Shown here: piece after piece, positions 1 through 4,865 of the stretch
Layout of the letters: each line of letters opens with the position of its first letter
Position numbering within the stretch: position 1 is the first letter of the stretch
Assembly (NCBI GenBank): GCA_022759165.1
Contig: JAEMPT010000086.1
Coordinates: 1 to 5,855 of the forward strand
Source of the DNA: Thermoprotei archaeon
GTDB lineage: Archaea; Thermoproteota; Thermoprotei_A; Sulfolobales; Fervidicoccaceae
Reading direction: 5' to 3'
Length of the DNA: 5,855 nucleotides
The notes under the pieces: generated by a model
The model's database searches: none
Told to the model about the DNA's origin: nothing
Seen by the model: the letters and a program-made list of their open reading frames with translations, nothing else
Translations under genes and position numbers: made by a program

Positions 1-9
1 TTTTTCCAT

Positions 10-597
10 TTAAGTTTGCTTTTCTATTGGGCGTAAAACAAAGGCGAATGTCGAGCCTCGTTTCTCCCAAAGCACGCGATATTTATCCGAAAGTTCCCGC
101 TTTATCTGATCCGGCCTTTCTCTCAGACCCCCCTCTAGCAAGTCAAGAAACCAAATATGGGGGTAACCTTTGTCGATATCTATAAGAACGATCGTCTTGG
201 CCAACTTCTCCGCCTCTGACAAGCTTTTTCTCCACGAAGAAGAGTAAAAAATTGAGTTTACAAAAAAAGCACAATCAATGTATGTGTTACTTATAAATGG
301 AAGATTTTCCATGCTTGCCCTCACGAAATCCCTTCCTTCTTTTACTTCAAAGATGTTGGAAACGTCTACTCCCACGTAAAAATCCGAATTTTCCAAGATC
401 TTCGCGAGGTTGCCCTTACCGCAACCTATATCCATGACTTTTCTGCAACCTAGATCTTCCGCAATCTTCTTGGATAGCCTATATTCCTCAAACTTAACGC
501 TTGCAGGGTACATGCTATATATTACGGAGAGATAAAAGAGGAGAATTTTTTTCCTTATCTTCTTTAGTTTGTCAAAAAGGGCCGCCATGCGGATCAT
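10..597 (-). CDS. Class I SAM-dependent methyltransferase, substrate unknown
   Basis: A 195-residue protein with the Rossmann-type methyltransferase core. Motif I is VMDIGCGKG (residues 54-62), the glycine-rich loop that binds S-adenosylmethionine. Motif II is VGVDVS (75-80), where the acidic residue would contact the ribose. ENLPFISNTYIDCAFFVNS (97-115) matches the post-II/motif IV region of the Methyltransf_11 group. The first 30 residues are basic and then hydrophobic (ILLFYLSVIYSMY, 18-30), perhaps an amphipathic cap or membrane-touching helix. The substrate cannot be told from sequence; small molecule, lipid or protein are all open. The start is ATG at 597; a second ATG at 588 is possible. 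Neither has a Shine-Dalgarno site, but a TATA-like element at 625-633 puts transcription start near 600-603, so a leaderless mRNA fits. It is separated from the upstream ABC operon by about 200 bases with T-runs and is probably its own unit. Confidence 0.85.
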   Translation of the reverse strand: MIRMAALFDKLKKIRKKILLFYLSVIYSMYPASVKFEEYRLSKKIAEDLGCRKVMDIGCGKGNLAKILENSDFYVGVDVSNIFEVKEGRDFVRASMENLPFISNTYIDCAFFVNSIFYSSSWRKSLSEAEKLAKTIVLIDIDKGYPHIWFLDLLEGGLRERPDQIKRELSDKYRVLWEKRGSTFAFVLRPIEKQT

Positions 598-623
598 TCT
601 TCGGCTGTCCAGCCAAGGCTCCT

Positions 624-636
624 CATATTTATCTAT
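624..636 (-). promoter_or_regulatory. Probable TATA box of the methyltransferase gene
   Basis: Read on the minus strand the sequence is ATAGATAAATATG. Its centre is about 26 bases upstream of position 603, close to the ATG at 597, which is the spacing expected for an archaeal leaderless transcript. A 5-2-5 inverted repeat (GGCTG/CAGCC, 603-614) sits at the predicted start of transcription and could be an operator or chance. Seen: the motif and spacing. Inferred: function. Confidence 0.45.
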
Positions 637-705
637 CGGAGACCCTTAAGGTTAAGAGATATCAATATGAATTCAATACCCACGGATTTAAAAGTTTGGG
701 GAAAG

Positions 706-770
706 CTCTTAAAAAGTTAAAAATCGATCTTGTGGCGTGAGGAGAAGTTGTTTTTCCCAACATGAAAAAA
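706..770 (-). terminator. T-rich terminator region of the PadR-ABC operon
   Basis: Downstream of the permease stop, the minus strand carries TTTTTT (765-770) and then two further T-runs (about 706-722), with a weak GTTG/CAAC hairpin between them (747-760). Archaeal RNA polymerase terminates at such T-tracts without needing a strong hairpin. The rest of 598-796 holds no convincing gene. Confidence 0.4.
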
Positions 771-796
771 GGCATAAGTTTAGTCCGGCACTGAAG

Positions 797-1687
797 TTAG
801 TCCTTCCTTAGGGTCTTACCAGCAACAAATACGCCTACTGTTAACAGGATCGCTGCTGTTAATGTCAGTATACCCAAATCCTTCAGAATCGCTGATGTGC
901 TGGCTTCTGTCCCCATCAGAAGAGCCTGCCTTAGTATATCCGCGGTGTAGGTCAATGGGTTGAACTTAGCTACTACTTGCAACCAATCTGGCATCATTGC
1001 TAGCGGAACGAGGACGTTGCTAGCAAACATCAGCGGCAAGTTGAGGAGGTTCATCACTGTCATTTGGGTTTCCCATGATTTAGCCTTCAGCGTTATAGAT
1101 ATCATCAGTGTACCTATCCCTATAGCGAAGAGCACAAGCCCTAAAAGGGCAGCTAAGACCTGCCACAAACCAGCTATTTCCAGCTTCAGCCCAAATGGCA
1201 AGGCTATCAGTAATATAATCAGCGACTGAACTAGGGCCTTCACCGTTCCTCCTAGCACCTTCGATACTATTATGCTCCCTCTAGAAATTGGTGATACGAG
1301 CAACTTGTTTAAGTACCCGAGCCTCCTGTCCCAAGACAGACTCATACCTGTTTGTAATCCAGCGAAGAGAGAAATTACTGCCATCATACCGATAGCCATA
1401 TAGGAAAAGTAATCTATTTGAGCATTGCCGAATAGCCTCGATAGTATACCATTGAACATTGTCTGTATTTGCTGCGTCACATAGGGTGGTAGGTTCTTTA
1501 AGAGGTCAGGTGGGATGCTGAATATCCCCGTTAAGTTGAATGCCTTTCCGAATAGAGCTATCCACAGCAACGGTTGGATTAGCATCATCGCAACGACATA
1601 TGGCTTGTTAAGCCACTTCTTAAGCTCCCTAACGGTTAGAACTTGTATTTCAGTAATAACTTTTCCGCTTGAATCTTTTTCCATCAT
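797..1687 (-). CDS. ABC-2 type transporter permease (DrrB-like exporter subunit)
   Basis: Membrane subunit of an exporter, partner of the ATPase encoded just upstream. In the numbering from the longer GTG start at 1699, hydrophobic stretches suggest six membrane segments at about 34-54, 97-118, 143-170, 178-203, 215-235 and 273-294, with an extracytoplasmic loop at 55-96. WDRRLGYLNKLLVSPISR (123-140) is the cytoplasmic coupling segment typical of ABC2_membrane proteins, and NPLTYTADILRQAL (247-260) is the other family hallmark near the C-terminus. The total of 296-300 residues is slightly longer than the common 250-280, mainly from the first loop. GTG 1699 would overlap the ATPase stop (GTGA), but ATG 1687 has a GAGGTGA site 8 bases upstream and is preferred. 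Homologues export drugs, lipids or polysaccharide; the substrate here is unknown. Confidence 0.9.
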   Translation of the reverse strand: MMEKDSSGKVITEIQVLTVRELKKWLNKPYVVAMMLIQPLLWIALFGKAFNLTGIFSIPPDLLKNLPPYVTQQIQTMFNGILSRLFGNAQIDYFSYMAIGMMAVISLFAGLQTGMSLSWDRRLGYLNKLLVSPISRGSIIVSKVLGGTVKALVQSLIILLIALPFGLKLEIAGLWQVLAALLGLVLFAIGIGTLMISITLKAKSWETQMTVMNLLNLPLMFASNVLVPLAMMPDWLQVVAKFNPLTYTADILRQALLMGTEASTSAILKDLGILTLTAAILLTVGVFVAGKTLRKD

Positions 1688-1695
1688 TTCCAATC

Positions 1696-1702
1696 TCACC
1701 TC
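1696..1702 (-). promoter_or_regulatory. Ribosome binding site deciding the permease start
   Basis: GAGGTGA on the minus strand, 8 bases before ATG 1687. It includes the ATPase stop codon, so translation of the two subunits is probably coupled. The site favours ATG 1687 over the GTG at 1699, which lies inside it. Confidence 0.6.
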
Positions 1703-2703
1703 GCTCTCCTTCTCATGATAGCCCTCTCCTTGAATACCTCTTCCTTGGAAACTTCGGATTCTCTGATCCTCTTGCCCGTGAACTCCATGAACACCTCATC
1801 GAGAGAGGGCTTTATCAAGTTAACAGACTTCACGGTCACTCCTTTTGAAGAAAGACTGATGACTATATTCGGCAAGGCTTTCTCGCCCTCGGCAGTCTTA
1901 ATTCTAATTACATTCCCTCTCAGTTTTACTTCCTTTACCATTCCGTTGACAGGGATCAAGCTTTCCAGAGAAGATCCCTCTGGCAAAGCTTCGACCTCTA
2001 CTTCTATAATATCGCCTCCAAGACTATCCTTAAGCTCCTTGGGGGATCCCAGTGCCTTGATCTCGCCATAATCGATAATTGCTACGCGGTCGGAAAGCTT
2101 GTCGGCTTCTTCCATATAATGCGTTGTCATTATCAACGTCATGTCCTCTTCCTTCCTTATCCTGTTTATATAATCCCACACCGCAGTTCTGACCTGAACG
2201 TCTAGCCCAAGCGTTGGTTCATCGAGGAAAAGGATCTTGGGTCTATGGAGCAGGGCTGCAGCTAACTCTAGCCTCCTCCTCATTCCCCCAGAATAATTCT
2301 CTGCCTTCTTGTTGGCAAACTCTTTCAGATCCATGAATTCTAACAGATCTTCCGCCCTCTTTCTAGCGACGCTCTTTGGTATATGATAGAGAGCTGCCTG
2401 AACCATCAGATTGTCCCATCCTGTTAAGTCGTCATCTACAACGATGTCTTGGGGCACTAGCCCTATTATCTCCCTCACGCGTTTAGCTTCTTTCTCCACA
2501 TCGAAGCCTCCGACCAGTGCCTTGCCCTTGGTCGGTTTTATCAATGTAGTGAGTATACTTATTGTAGTTGTCTTCCCGGCGCCGTTTGGACCGAGGAGAC
2601 TGAAGATCTCTCCGTGATGCACTGTGAAGGATATGCCCTTCACTGCCTGAATTCCTCCTGGATATATTTTCCAGAGATTCTCAACTACTACGTCTTCCAT
2701 CAT
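1696..2703 (-). CDS. ABC-2 type transporter ATP-binding protein (DrrA/CcmA-like)
   Basis: Cytoplasmic ATPase that powers the neighbouring permease. All nucleotide-binding motifs are intact in the 335-residue product: Walker A GPNGAGKT (38-45), Q-loop Q85, signature YSGGM (137-141), Walker B ILFLDE (157-162), D-loop LGLD (165-168) and switch histidine H195 in TTHYMEEA. After the catalytic domain (to about 225) a C-terminal regulatory domain follows, like the one in drug exporters of the DrrA type, ending in PSLDEVFMEFTGKRIRES (299-316), a hallmark of that family. It starts at ATG 2703, which overlaps the PadR stop as ATGA; a second ATG follows immediately. A strong GGAGGGTGA site lies just upstream. 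With one ATPase and one permease gene, the likely complex is a 2+2 exporter. Confidence 0.96.
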   Translation of the reverse strand: MMEDVVVENLWKIYPGGIQAVKGISFTVHHGEIFSLLGPNGAGKTTTISILTTLIKPTKGKALVGGFDVEKEAKRVREIIGLVPQDIVVDDDLTGWDNLMVQAALYHIPKSVARKRAEDLLEFMDLKEFANKKAENYSGGMRRRLELAAALLHRPKILFLDEPTLGLDVQVRTAVWDYINRIRKEEDMTLIMTTHYMEEADKLSDRVAIIDYGEIKALGSPKELKDSLGGDIIEVEVEALPEGSSLESLIPVNGMVKEVKLRGNVIRIKTAEGEKALPNIVISLSSKGVTVKSVNLIKPSLDEVFMEFTGKRIRESEVSKEEVFKERAIMRRRAR

Positions 2704-3200
2704 TTTTCACCCTCCATGATTGAAATGATCTTATTCCTAACGCCCTCAAGGATCTCCACGACCTGTGCCTCCTTTGCTTCTCCCATCTCTGGGAGATAAA
2801 CGTAAATAGTCCTGAGAAGCCTCTCGATGGTCTTTTTAAGCTCGGAATGCTTTCCGCATTTGAGCTCCTTCATCCTCTCAAGCAGGCCTTCGATTTCTTC
2901 CTTCCTATCAGCTAGTATCTTCTTCCCCGCGTCAGTCAACCAATAATATCTGCTTCCGCCTATCTTCTCCGAACTCACCAAACCCTCTTTTTCCAAAACC
3001 CGCAACGTAGGGTAAACCAGACCTGGGCTCGGTGTGTAGTTGCCGCCAAATAGGCTTTCCATTGTCCTTATCACCTCGTAACCGTTCATCTTCTCATTTT
3101 CTAGAACTTTCAAAACCATCAAGCGGAAAGCCCTCTTAGCGATCGCCTTTCTTTCAGCGGAAAAAAGCTTCTCTCTCTTCGCTATATCCAACGAGATCAC
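2700..3200 (-). CDS. PadR-family transcriptional regulator
   Basis: A 166-residue DNA-binding protein. The winged-helix domain spans about residues 25-98, with the family motifs NGYEVIRTMESLFGG (39-53), SPGLVYPTLRVLEKEGLV (58-75, recognition helix) and RYYWLTDAGKKIL (84-96, wing and following helix). The C-terminal part (97-166) is helical and charged, as in PadR proteins that dimerise through C-terminal helices. PadR regulators commonly repress an adjacent exporter and are released by its substrate; as first gene of the ABC operon this one likely controls itself and the transporter. The start is uncertain: GTG 3200 would be nearly leaderless, while the GGTGATC overlapping it could instead serve a TTG at 3191. 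Residues 1-24 precede the usual domain start, so either is possible. Confidence 0.93.
   Translation of the reverse strand: MISLDIAKREKLFSAERKAIAKRAFRLMVLKVLENEKMNGYEVIRTMESLFGGNYTPSPGLVYPTLRVLEKEGLVSSEKIGGSRYYWLTDAGKKILADRKEEIEGLLERMKELKCGKHSELKKTIERLLRTIYVYLPEMGEAKEAQVVEILEGVRNKIISIMEGEK
2707..2715 (-). promoter_or_regulatory. Strong ribosome binding site of the ABC ATPase
   Basis: GGAGGGTGA on the minus strand, inside the last codons of the PadR gene and 3 bases before ATG 2703. It combines the GGAGG and GGTGA forms of the archaeal Shine-Dalgarno sequence, which suggests the transporter is translated more strongly than its regulator. Confidence 0.65.
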
Positions 3201-3201
3201 C

Positions 3202-3213
3202 CGAGATATCTCG
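3202..3213. promoter_or_regulatory. Perfect 12-bp palindrome, candidate PadR operator
   Basis: CGAGATATCTCG reads identically on both strands. It is followed by a second overlapping palindrome GATATATC (3213-3220). The site lies one base upstream of the PadR GTG start and over the transcription start predicted from the TATA box at 3232-3240, the usual position for an archaeal repressor that blocks polymerase. It does not match the ATGT-N8-ACAT site described for LmrR-type PadR proteins. Seen: the palindrome and position. Inferred: binding by PadR. Confidence 0.5.
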
Positions 3214-3231
3214 ATATATCATGTAATTCGG

Positions 3232-3240
3232 CTAATAAAC
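3232..3240 (-). promoter_or_regulatory. Probable TATA box of the PadR-ABC operon
   Basis: GTTTATTAG on the minus strand, preceded by an A-rich stretch that could act as BRE. Its centre is about 26 bases upstream of position 3210, so transcription would start inside the palindrome at 3202-3213. It is back-to-back with the tRNA promoter. Confidence 0.5.
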
Positions 3241-3253
3241 ATTTTGACTACCT

Positions 3254-3268
3254 GAAAGATTTATTAAA
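3254..3268 (+). promoter_or_regulatory. BRE/TATA promoter of tRNA-Val
   Basis: Purine-rich GAAAGA (3254-3259, BRE) is directly followed by TTTATTAAA (3260-3268, TATA box). The TATA centre is 28 bases before the first base of the mature tRNA, matching the usual archaeal arrangement, in which the tRNA transcript has almost no leader. Confidence 0.75.
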
Positions 3269-3289
3269 CCTGACCAGAAAAAAAGCTCC

Positions 3290-3366
<77 letters not shown>

Positions 3367-3373
3367 CTACAAA

Positions 3374-3410
3374 TTTTTTAAAAGAGTTTTTCTTCTGTTT
3401 CTTGTTTTTT
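3374..3410 (+). terminator. T-tract terminator of tRNA-Val
   Basis: Three T-runs follow the tRNA within 45 bases: 3374-3379 (TTTTTT), 3387-3391 (TTTTT) and 3405-3410 (TTTTTT). This is the usual form of archaeal intrinsic termination. Confidence 0.65.
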
Positions 3411-3457
3411 CGAATTTCTCATTTATGGGGAGAGCCAAACACTAACGCTTTAGAAGG

Positions 3458-3474
3458 CTTTTTATTATAAAAAG
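3458..3474. terminator. AT-rich inverted repeat between convergent transcripts
   Basis: CTTTTTAT-T-ATAAAAAG is a perfect 8-1-8 inverted repeat with T-runs on both strands. It lies between the end of the tRNA unit (plus) and the end of the RHH/winged-helix unit (minus), so it could stop transcription from either side. The one-base centre makes a tight RNA hairpin unlikely without opening some pairs; the T-runs themselves may be what matters. The flanking 3411-3504 holds no gene. Confidence 0.35.
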
Positions 3475-3504
3475 GCAAAACCCTTTTGGTTAACTCCAGT
3501 AAAA

Positions 3505-3759
3505 TTAATCACGGGGAAATTTTGCTTTCGAAAGATTATAACACCCATTTCCCCTTTCAATATAACCTTTTTCAATAAGTGATTCTATAATTCTCTTGGG
3601 GTCTTTCAAACCAAATAAGCTTTCAAGTTCCCTTACAGCTAAAATCTCTCCAACAGATATATTGTTCATAAAATAATTAAGGACCTTAAACTCATCATCC
3701 GTAAGATCGAAAAACCGCTTTCGCTTCTCACTTTCTCCCCTCTTATATTCGGGCTTCAC
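3505..3759 (-). CDS. Small winged-helix DNA-binding protein
   Basis: An 84-residue protein. After a basic N-terminus (KRGESEKRKR, 6-15) it has a compact winged-helix pattern: helix 1 LTDDEFKVLNYFMNN (19-33), helix 2 VGEILAVRELESLFG (36-50), recognition helix DPKRIIESLIEKGYI (53-67) and a short wing RGNGCYNLS (69-77). No further domain is present, so it probably acts as a dimer or with a partner. It starts at GTG 3759, 17 bases inside the RHH gene, with purine-rich GGAGATGAG upstream; such overlap implies translational coupling. Precise family and target are not recognised. Base composition is more AT-rich than the ABC and tRNA parts of the window. Confidence 0.75.
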   Translation of the reverse strand: MKPEYKRGESEKRKRFFDLTDDEFKVLNYFMNNISVGEILAVRELESLFGLKDPKRIIESLIEKGYIERGNGCYNLSKAKFPRD

Positions 3760-3925
3760 CTTTCAGCTCATCTCCTTTCAGCTTGCTACTTAACAATAGC
3801 CCGATAGCATATCTAATAGCATCGCTCCTGCTCTCGAACTGTCCACTGTTTACTAGCTCATCTATTTCGTTTGCCATCTCGTGTGGCACCTTGCATGTGA
3901 TTAAGGCTGTCCCGGATTTCCTCAT
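3743..3925 (-). CDS. Ribbon-helix-helix (CopG/Arc-type) transcriptional regulator
   Basis: About 60 residues from ATG 3925, a complete ribbon-helix-helix fold and nothing else. The DNA-contacting strand is TALITCKVP (6-14), followed by helix A HEMANEIDELVNSG (15-28) and helix B SRSDAIRYAIGLLL (32-45); the GQFESRSDAIRYA turn is typical of archaeal RHH regulators. RHH proteins bind DNA as dimers, often on palindromes in their own promoter. A nearby palindrome (3943-3952) suits autoregulation. An alternative GTG start at 3937 would add four residues; ATG 3925 is preferred because GGTGG lies 8 bases upstream. It overlaps the winged-helix gene. RHH proteins are also antitoxins, but the partner here looks like a DNA-binding protein rather than a known toxin. 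Confidence 0.85.
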   Translation of the reverse strand: MRKSGTALITCKVPHEMANEIDELVNSGQFESRSDAIRYAIGLLLSSKLKGDELKGEARI

Positions 3926-3942
3926 AACCGCTTCCACCGATA

Positions 3943-3952
3943 ATAACGTTAT
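3943..3952. promoter_or_regulatory. 10-bp palindrome, candidate RHH operator
   Basis: ATAACGTTAT is a perfect palindrome located between the TATA box at 3963-3974 and the RHH start codon, overlapping the predicted transcription start. This is where a self-repressing RHH dimer would be expected to bind. Function is inferred. Confidence 0.45.
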
Positions 3953-3962
3953 ATTTGCTGTA

Positions 3963-3974
3963 GGTTTTTAAACT
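3963..3974 (-). promoter_or_regulatory. Probable TATA box of the RHH/winged-helix operon
   Basis: The minus strand reads AGTTTAAAAACC, a good match to an archaeal TATA box. Its centre predicts transcription start near 3943, giving a leader of under 20 bases before ATG 3925. Confidence 0.5.
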
Positions 3975-4063
3975 GGATTTCTCTTTATATTGAAGGCTCG
4001 CGTATTGAAAGATTAAATCCCGCTACTAAAAACCTCGTCTTTCAAGGAAGAATAAAGGTATGA

Positions 4064-4072
4064 TTTATAAAT
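4064..4072 (+). promoter_or_regulatory. Strong TATA-like box upstream of the hairpin region
   Basis: TTTATAAAT is the closest match to the archaeal TATA consensus in this intergenic stretch. Used in the plus direction it predicts transcription from about 4094, just before two hairpins and well ahead of taw3. The box is nearly symmetrical, so use in the minus direction toward the RHH gene cannot be excluded. Confidence 0.45.
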
Positions 4073-4093
4073 TCTGCTAGTTTATTTTTCATC

Positions 4094-4195
4094 AATGACT
4101 GAACAGACGCGGTTGCTCCTAAGCCATGATTCATATGAAGAGCGCAACTATTCCGAGGAAAAAGATGGGGGATCTTTATCTTCCTCGAATTTTTA
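4094..4195 (+). ncRNA. Possible small RNA or structured leader, two tandem hairpins
   Basis: No convincing protein is encoded here. Hairpin 1: GTTGC (4112-4116) pairs with GCAAC (4144-4148) and TC (4117-4118) with GA (4140-4141), with a 2-base bulge; its loop contains the palindrome TTCATATGAA (4130-4139). Hairpin 2: GAGGAA (4155-4160) pairs with TTCCTC (4181-4186) and AAAGAT (4161-4166) with ATCTTT (4172-4177) around a GGGGG loop, with an ATC bulge; the base extends by four more pairs over one bulged C. Five Ts (4190-4194) follow at once. A TATA box lies about 26 bases before 4094. Two readings fit: a free RNA of about 100 bases ended at the T-tract, or a regulatory leader of the taw3-thiL mRNA. 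No C/D, H/ACA or TPP-riboswitch signature was recognised. Confidence 0.35.
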
Positions 4196-4252
4196 ACGAA
4201 ATTGTTTGTAAAATCGAACAGATGCAGAGAATTTCTCATGGTTTAGAGTGGG

Positions 4253-4259
4253 GATGAGG
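4253..4259 (+). promoter_or_regulatory. Ribosome binding site deciding the taw3 start
   Basis: GATGAGG lies 6 bases before ATG 4266 and 3 bases before ATG 4263. The earlier in-frame GTG 4248 and ATG 4254 have no comparable site, so they are unlikely starts. Confidence 0.5.
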
Positions 4260-4265
4260 CTCATG

Positions 4266-4865
4266 ATGGATGCTTGGCAAAAAAAGAAGGAGGCATTTCT
4301 GAATAGAATTGAGCGGGACAAAGAAATAGGATACCTAGACGTTGGCATAGAAGAGACACTGAAACTGGTAAATTCGAGAGATAAGAGCTTCACCACTTCT
4401 TCATGTACAGGGAGGGTTTCAGCTGTCGATTCCCAGTTCCCATGGAAAAGGGAGGAGGAGCCTCCTATATTCAAAAAGCATGGAGAAGTTACTGCCGAAG
4501 AGCTCAAGATGCTCTTGGAAATAAGGCCAAACTATGTGCTGTGGCTGACGGTTAGCGGGCCAATTATTCATGTAAGTTGCAGGGATCTAGAGGAAGCGGA
4601 GAAAATTTTAGAGGCAGGAAGAGCCGCTGGGTTCAAGCATTCTGGGATAATGAGTCTCTCGAAGGACTCAATTATGGTAGAACTTATCAGTGGAACACAT
4701 CTATACATTCCTTTGAGGACAAAGAACAAAGTTTTTTTCAGTGAAGATTCGATGCCTGAATTGCTCTCTCTCGTCAATACCGCGCTGTTAGAAGGGAAGG
4801 AGAGGCTTAAAAGACTGAATAATAAGTTGAGGGAGTTACTCATTGAAGAGAAAGAAAATGTCTGA
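4266..4865 (+). CDS. taw3: Taw3/TYW3, wyosine-pathway tRNA-Phe N4-methyltransferase
   Basis: About 199 residues from ATG 4266. The family marker SFTTSSCTGRV (residues 41-51) is intact, with the conserved SSC-G-R segment. YVLWLTVSGPIIHVSCRDLEEAEKIL (90-115) and AAGFKHSGIMSL (120-131) followed by IMVELISG also match the TYW3 fold. In yeast, TYW3 methylates N4 of the tricyclic base at position 37 of tRNA-Phe; archaeal Taw3 does the equivalent step on wyosine intermediates. The protein uses S-adenosylmethionine but is unrelated to class I methyltransferases such as the one at 10-597. Longer in-frame starts at 4248 (GTG), 4254 and 4263 exist; 4266 best fits the ribosome site and the usual N-terminus. 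It overlaps thiL by a few bases and is the first gene of that operon. The other wyosine enzymes (Trm5, Taw1, Taw2) are not in this window. Confidence 0.92.
   Translation: MDAWQKKKEAFLNRIERDKEIGYLDVGIEETLKLVNSRDKSFTTSSCTGRVSAVDSQFPWKREEEPPIFKKHGEVTAEELKMLLEIRPNYVLWLTVSGPIIHVSCRDLEEAEKILEAGRAAGFKHSGIMSLSKDSIMVELISGTHLYIPLRTKNKVFFSEDSMPELLSLVNTALLEGKERLKRLNNKLRELLIEEKENV

Noticed and set aside
1..9. ATGGAAAAA on the minus strand directly after the methyltransferase stop codon, possibly the first codons of a downstream gene.
   Set aside because: Only three codons are visible and no ribosome site precedes them.
501..740. A 79-codon open frame on the plus strand overlapping the 5' end of the methyltransferase gene.
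   Set aside because: It lies antisense to a real gene and the protein looks like no family.
3743..3925. Type II toxin-antitoxin module, with the RHH protein as antitoxin.
   Set aside because: The overlapping partner has a winged-helix pattern, not that of a known toxin family such as PIN, RelE or MazF. It cannot be fully excluded.
4003..4021. TATTGAAAGATTAAATCCC, which resembles pieces of crenarchaeal CRISPR repeats (GATTAATCCC and ATTGAAAG).
   Set aside because: The pieces are in the wrong order for one repeat, there is only one copy, and no regularly spaced repetition exists anywhere in the window.
4042..4239. A 65-codon open frame on the minus strand across the intergenic region.
   Set aside because: The translation has no recognisable domain, no ribosome site was evident, and it covers the hairpins and TATA box that better explain the stretch.
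3970..4265. TPP riboswitch upstream of the thiL operon.
   Set aside because: The conserved CUGAGA and the other core segments of the TPP aptamer are not present; the hairpins here have a different layout.
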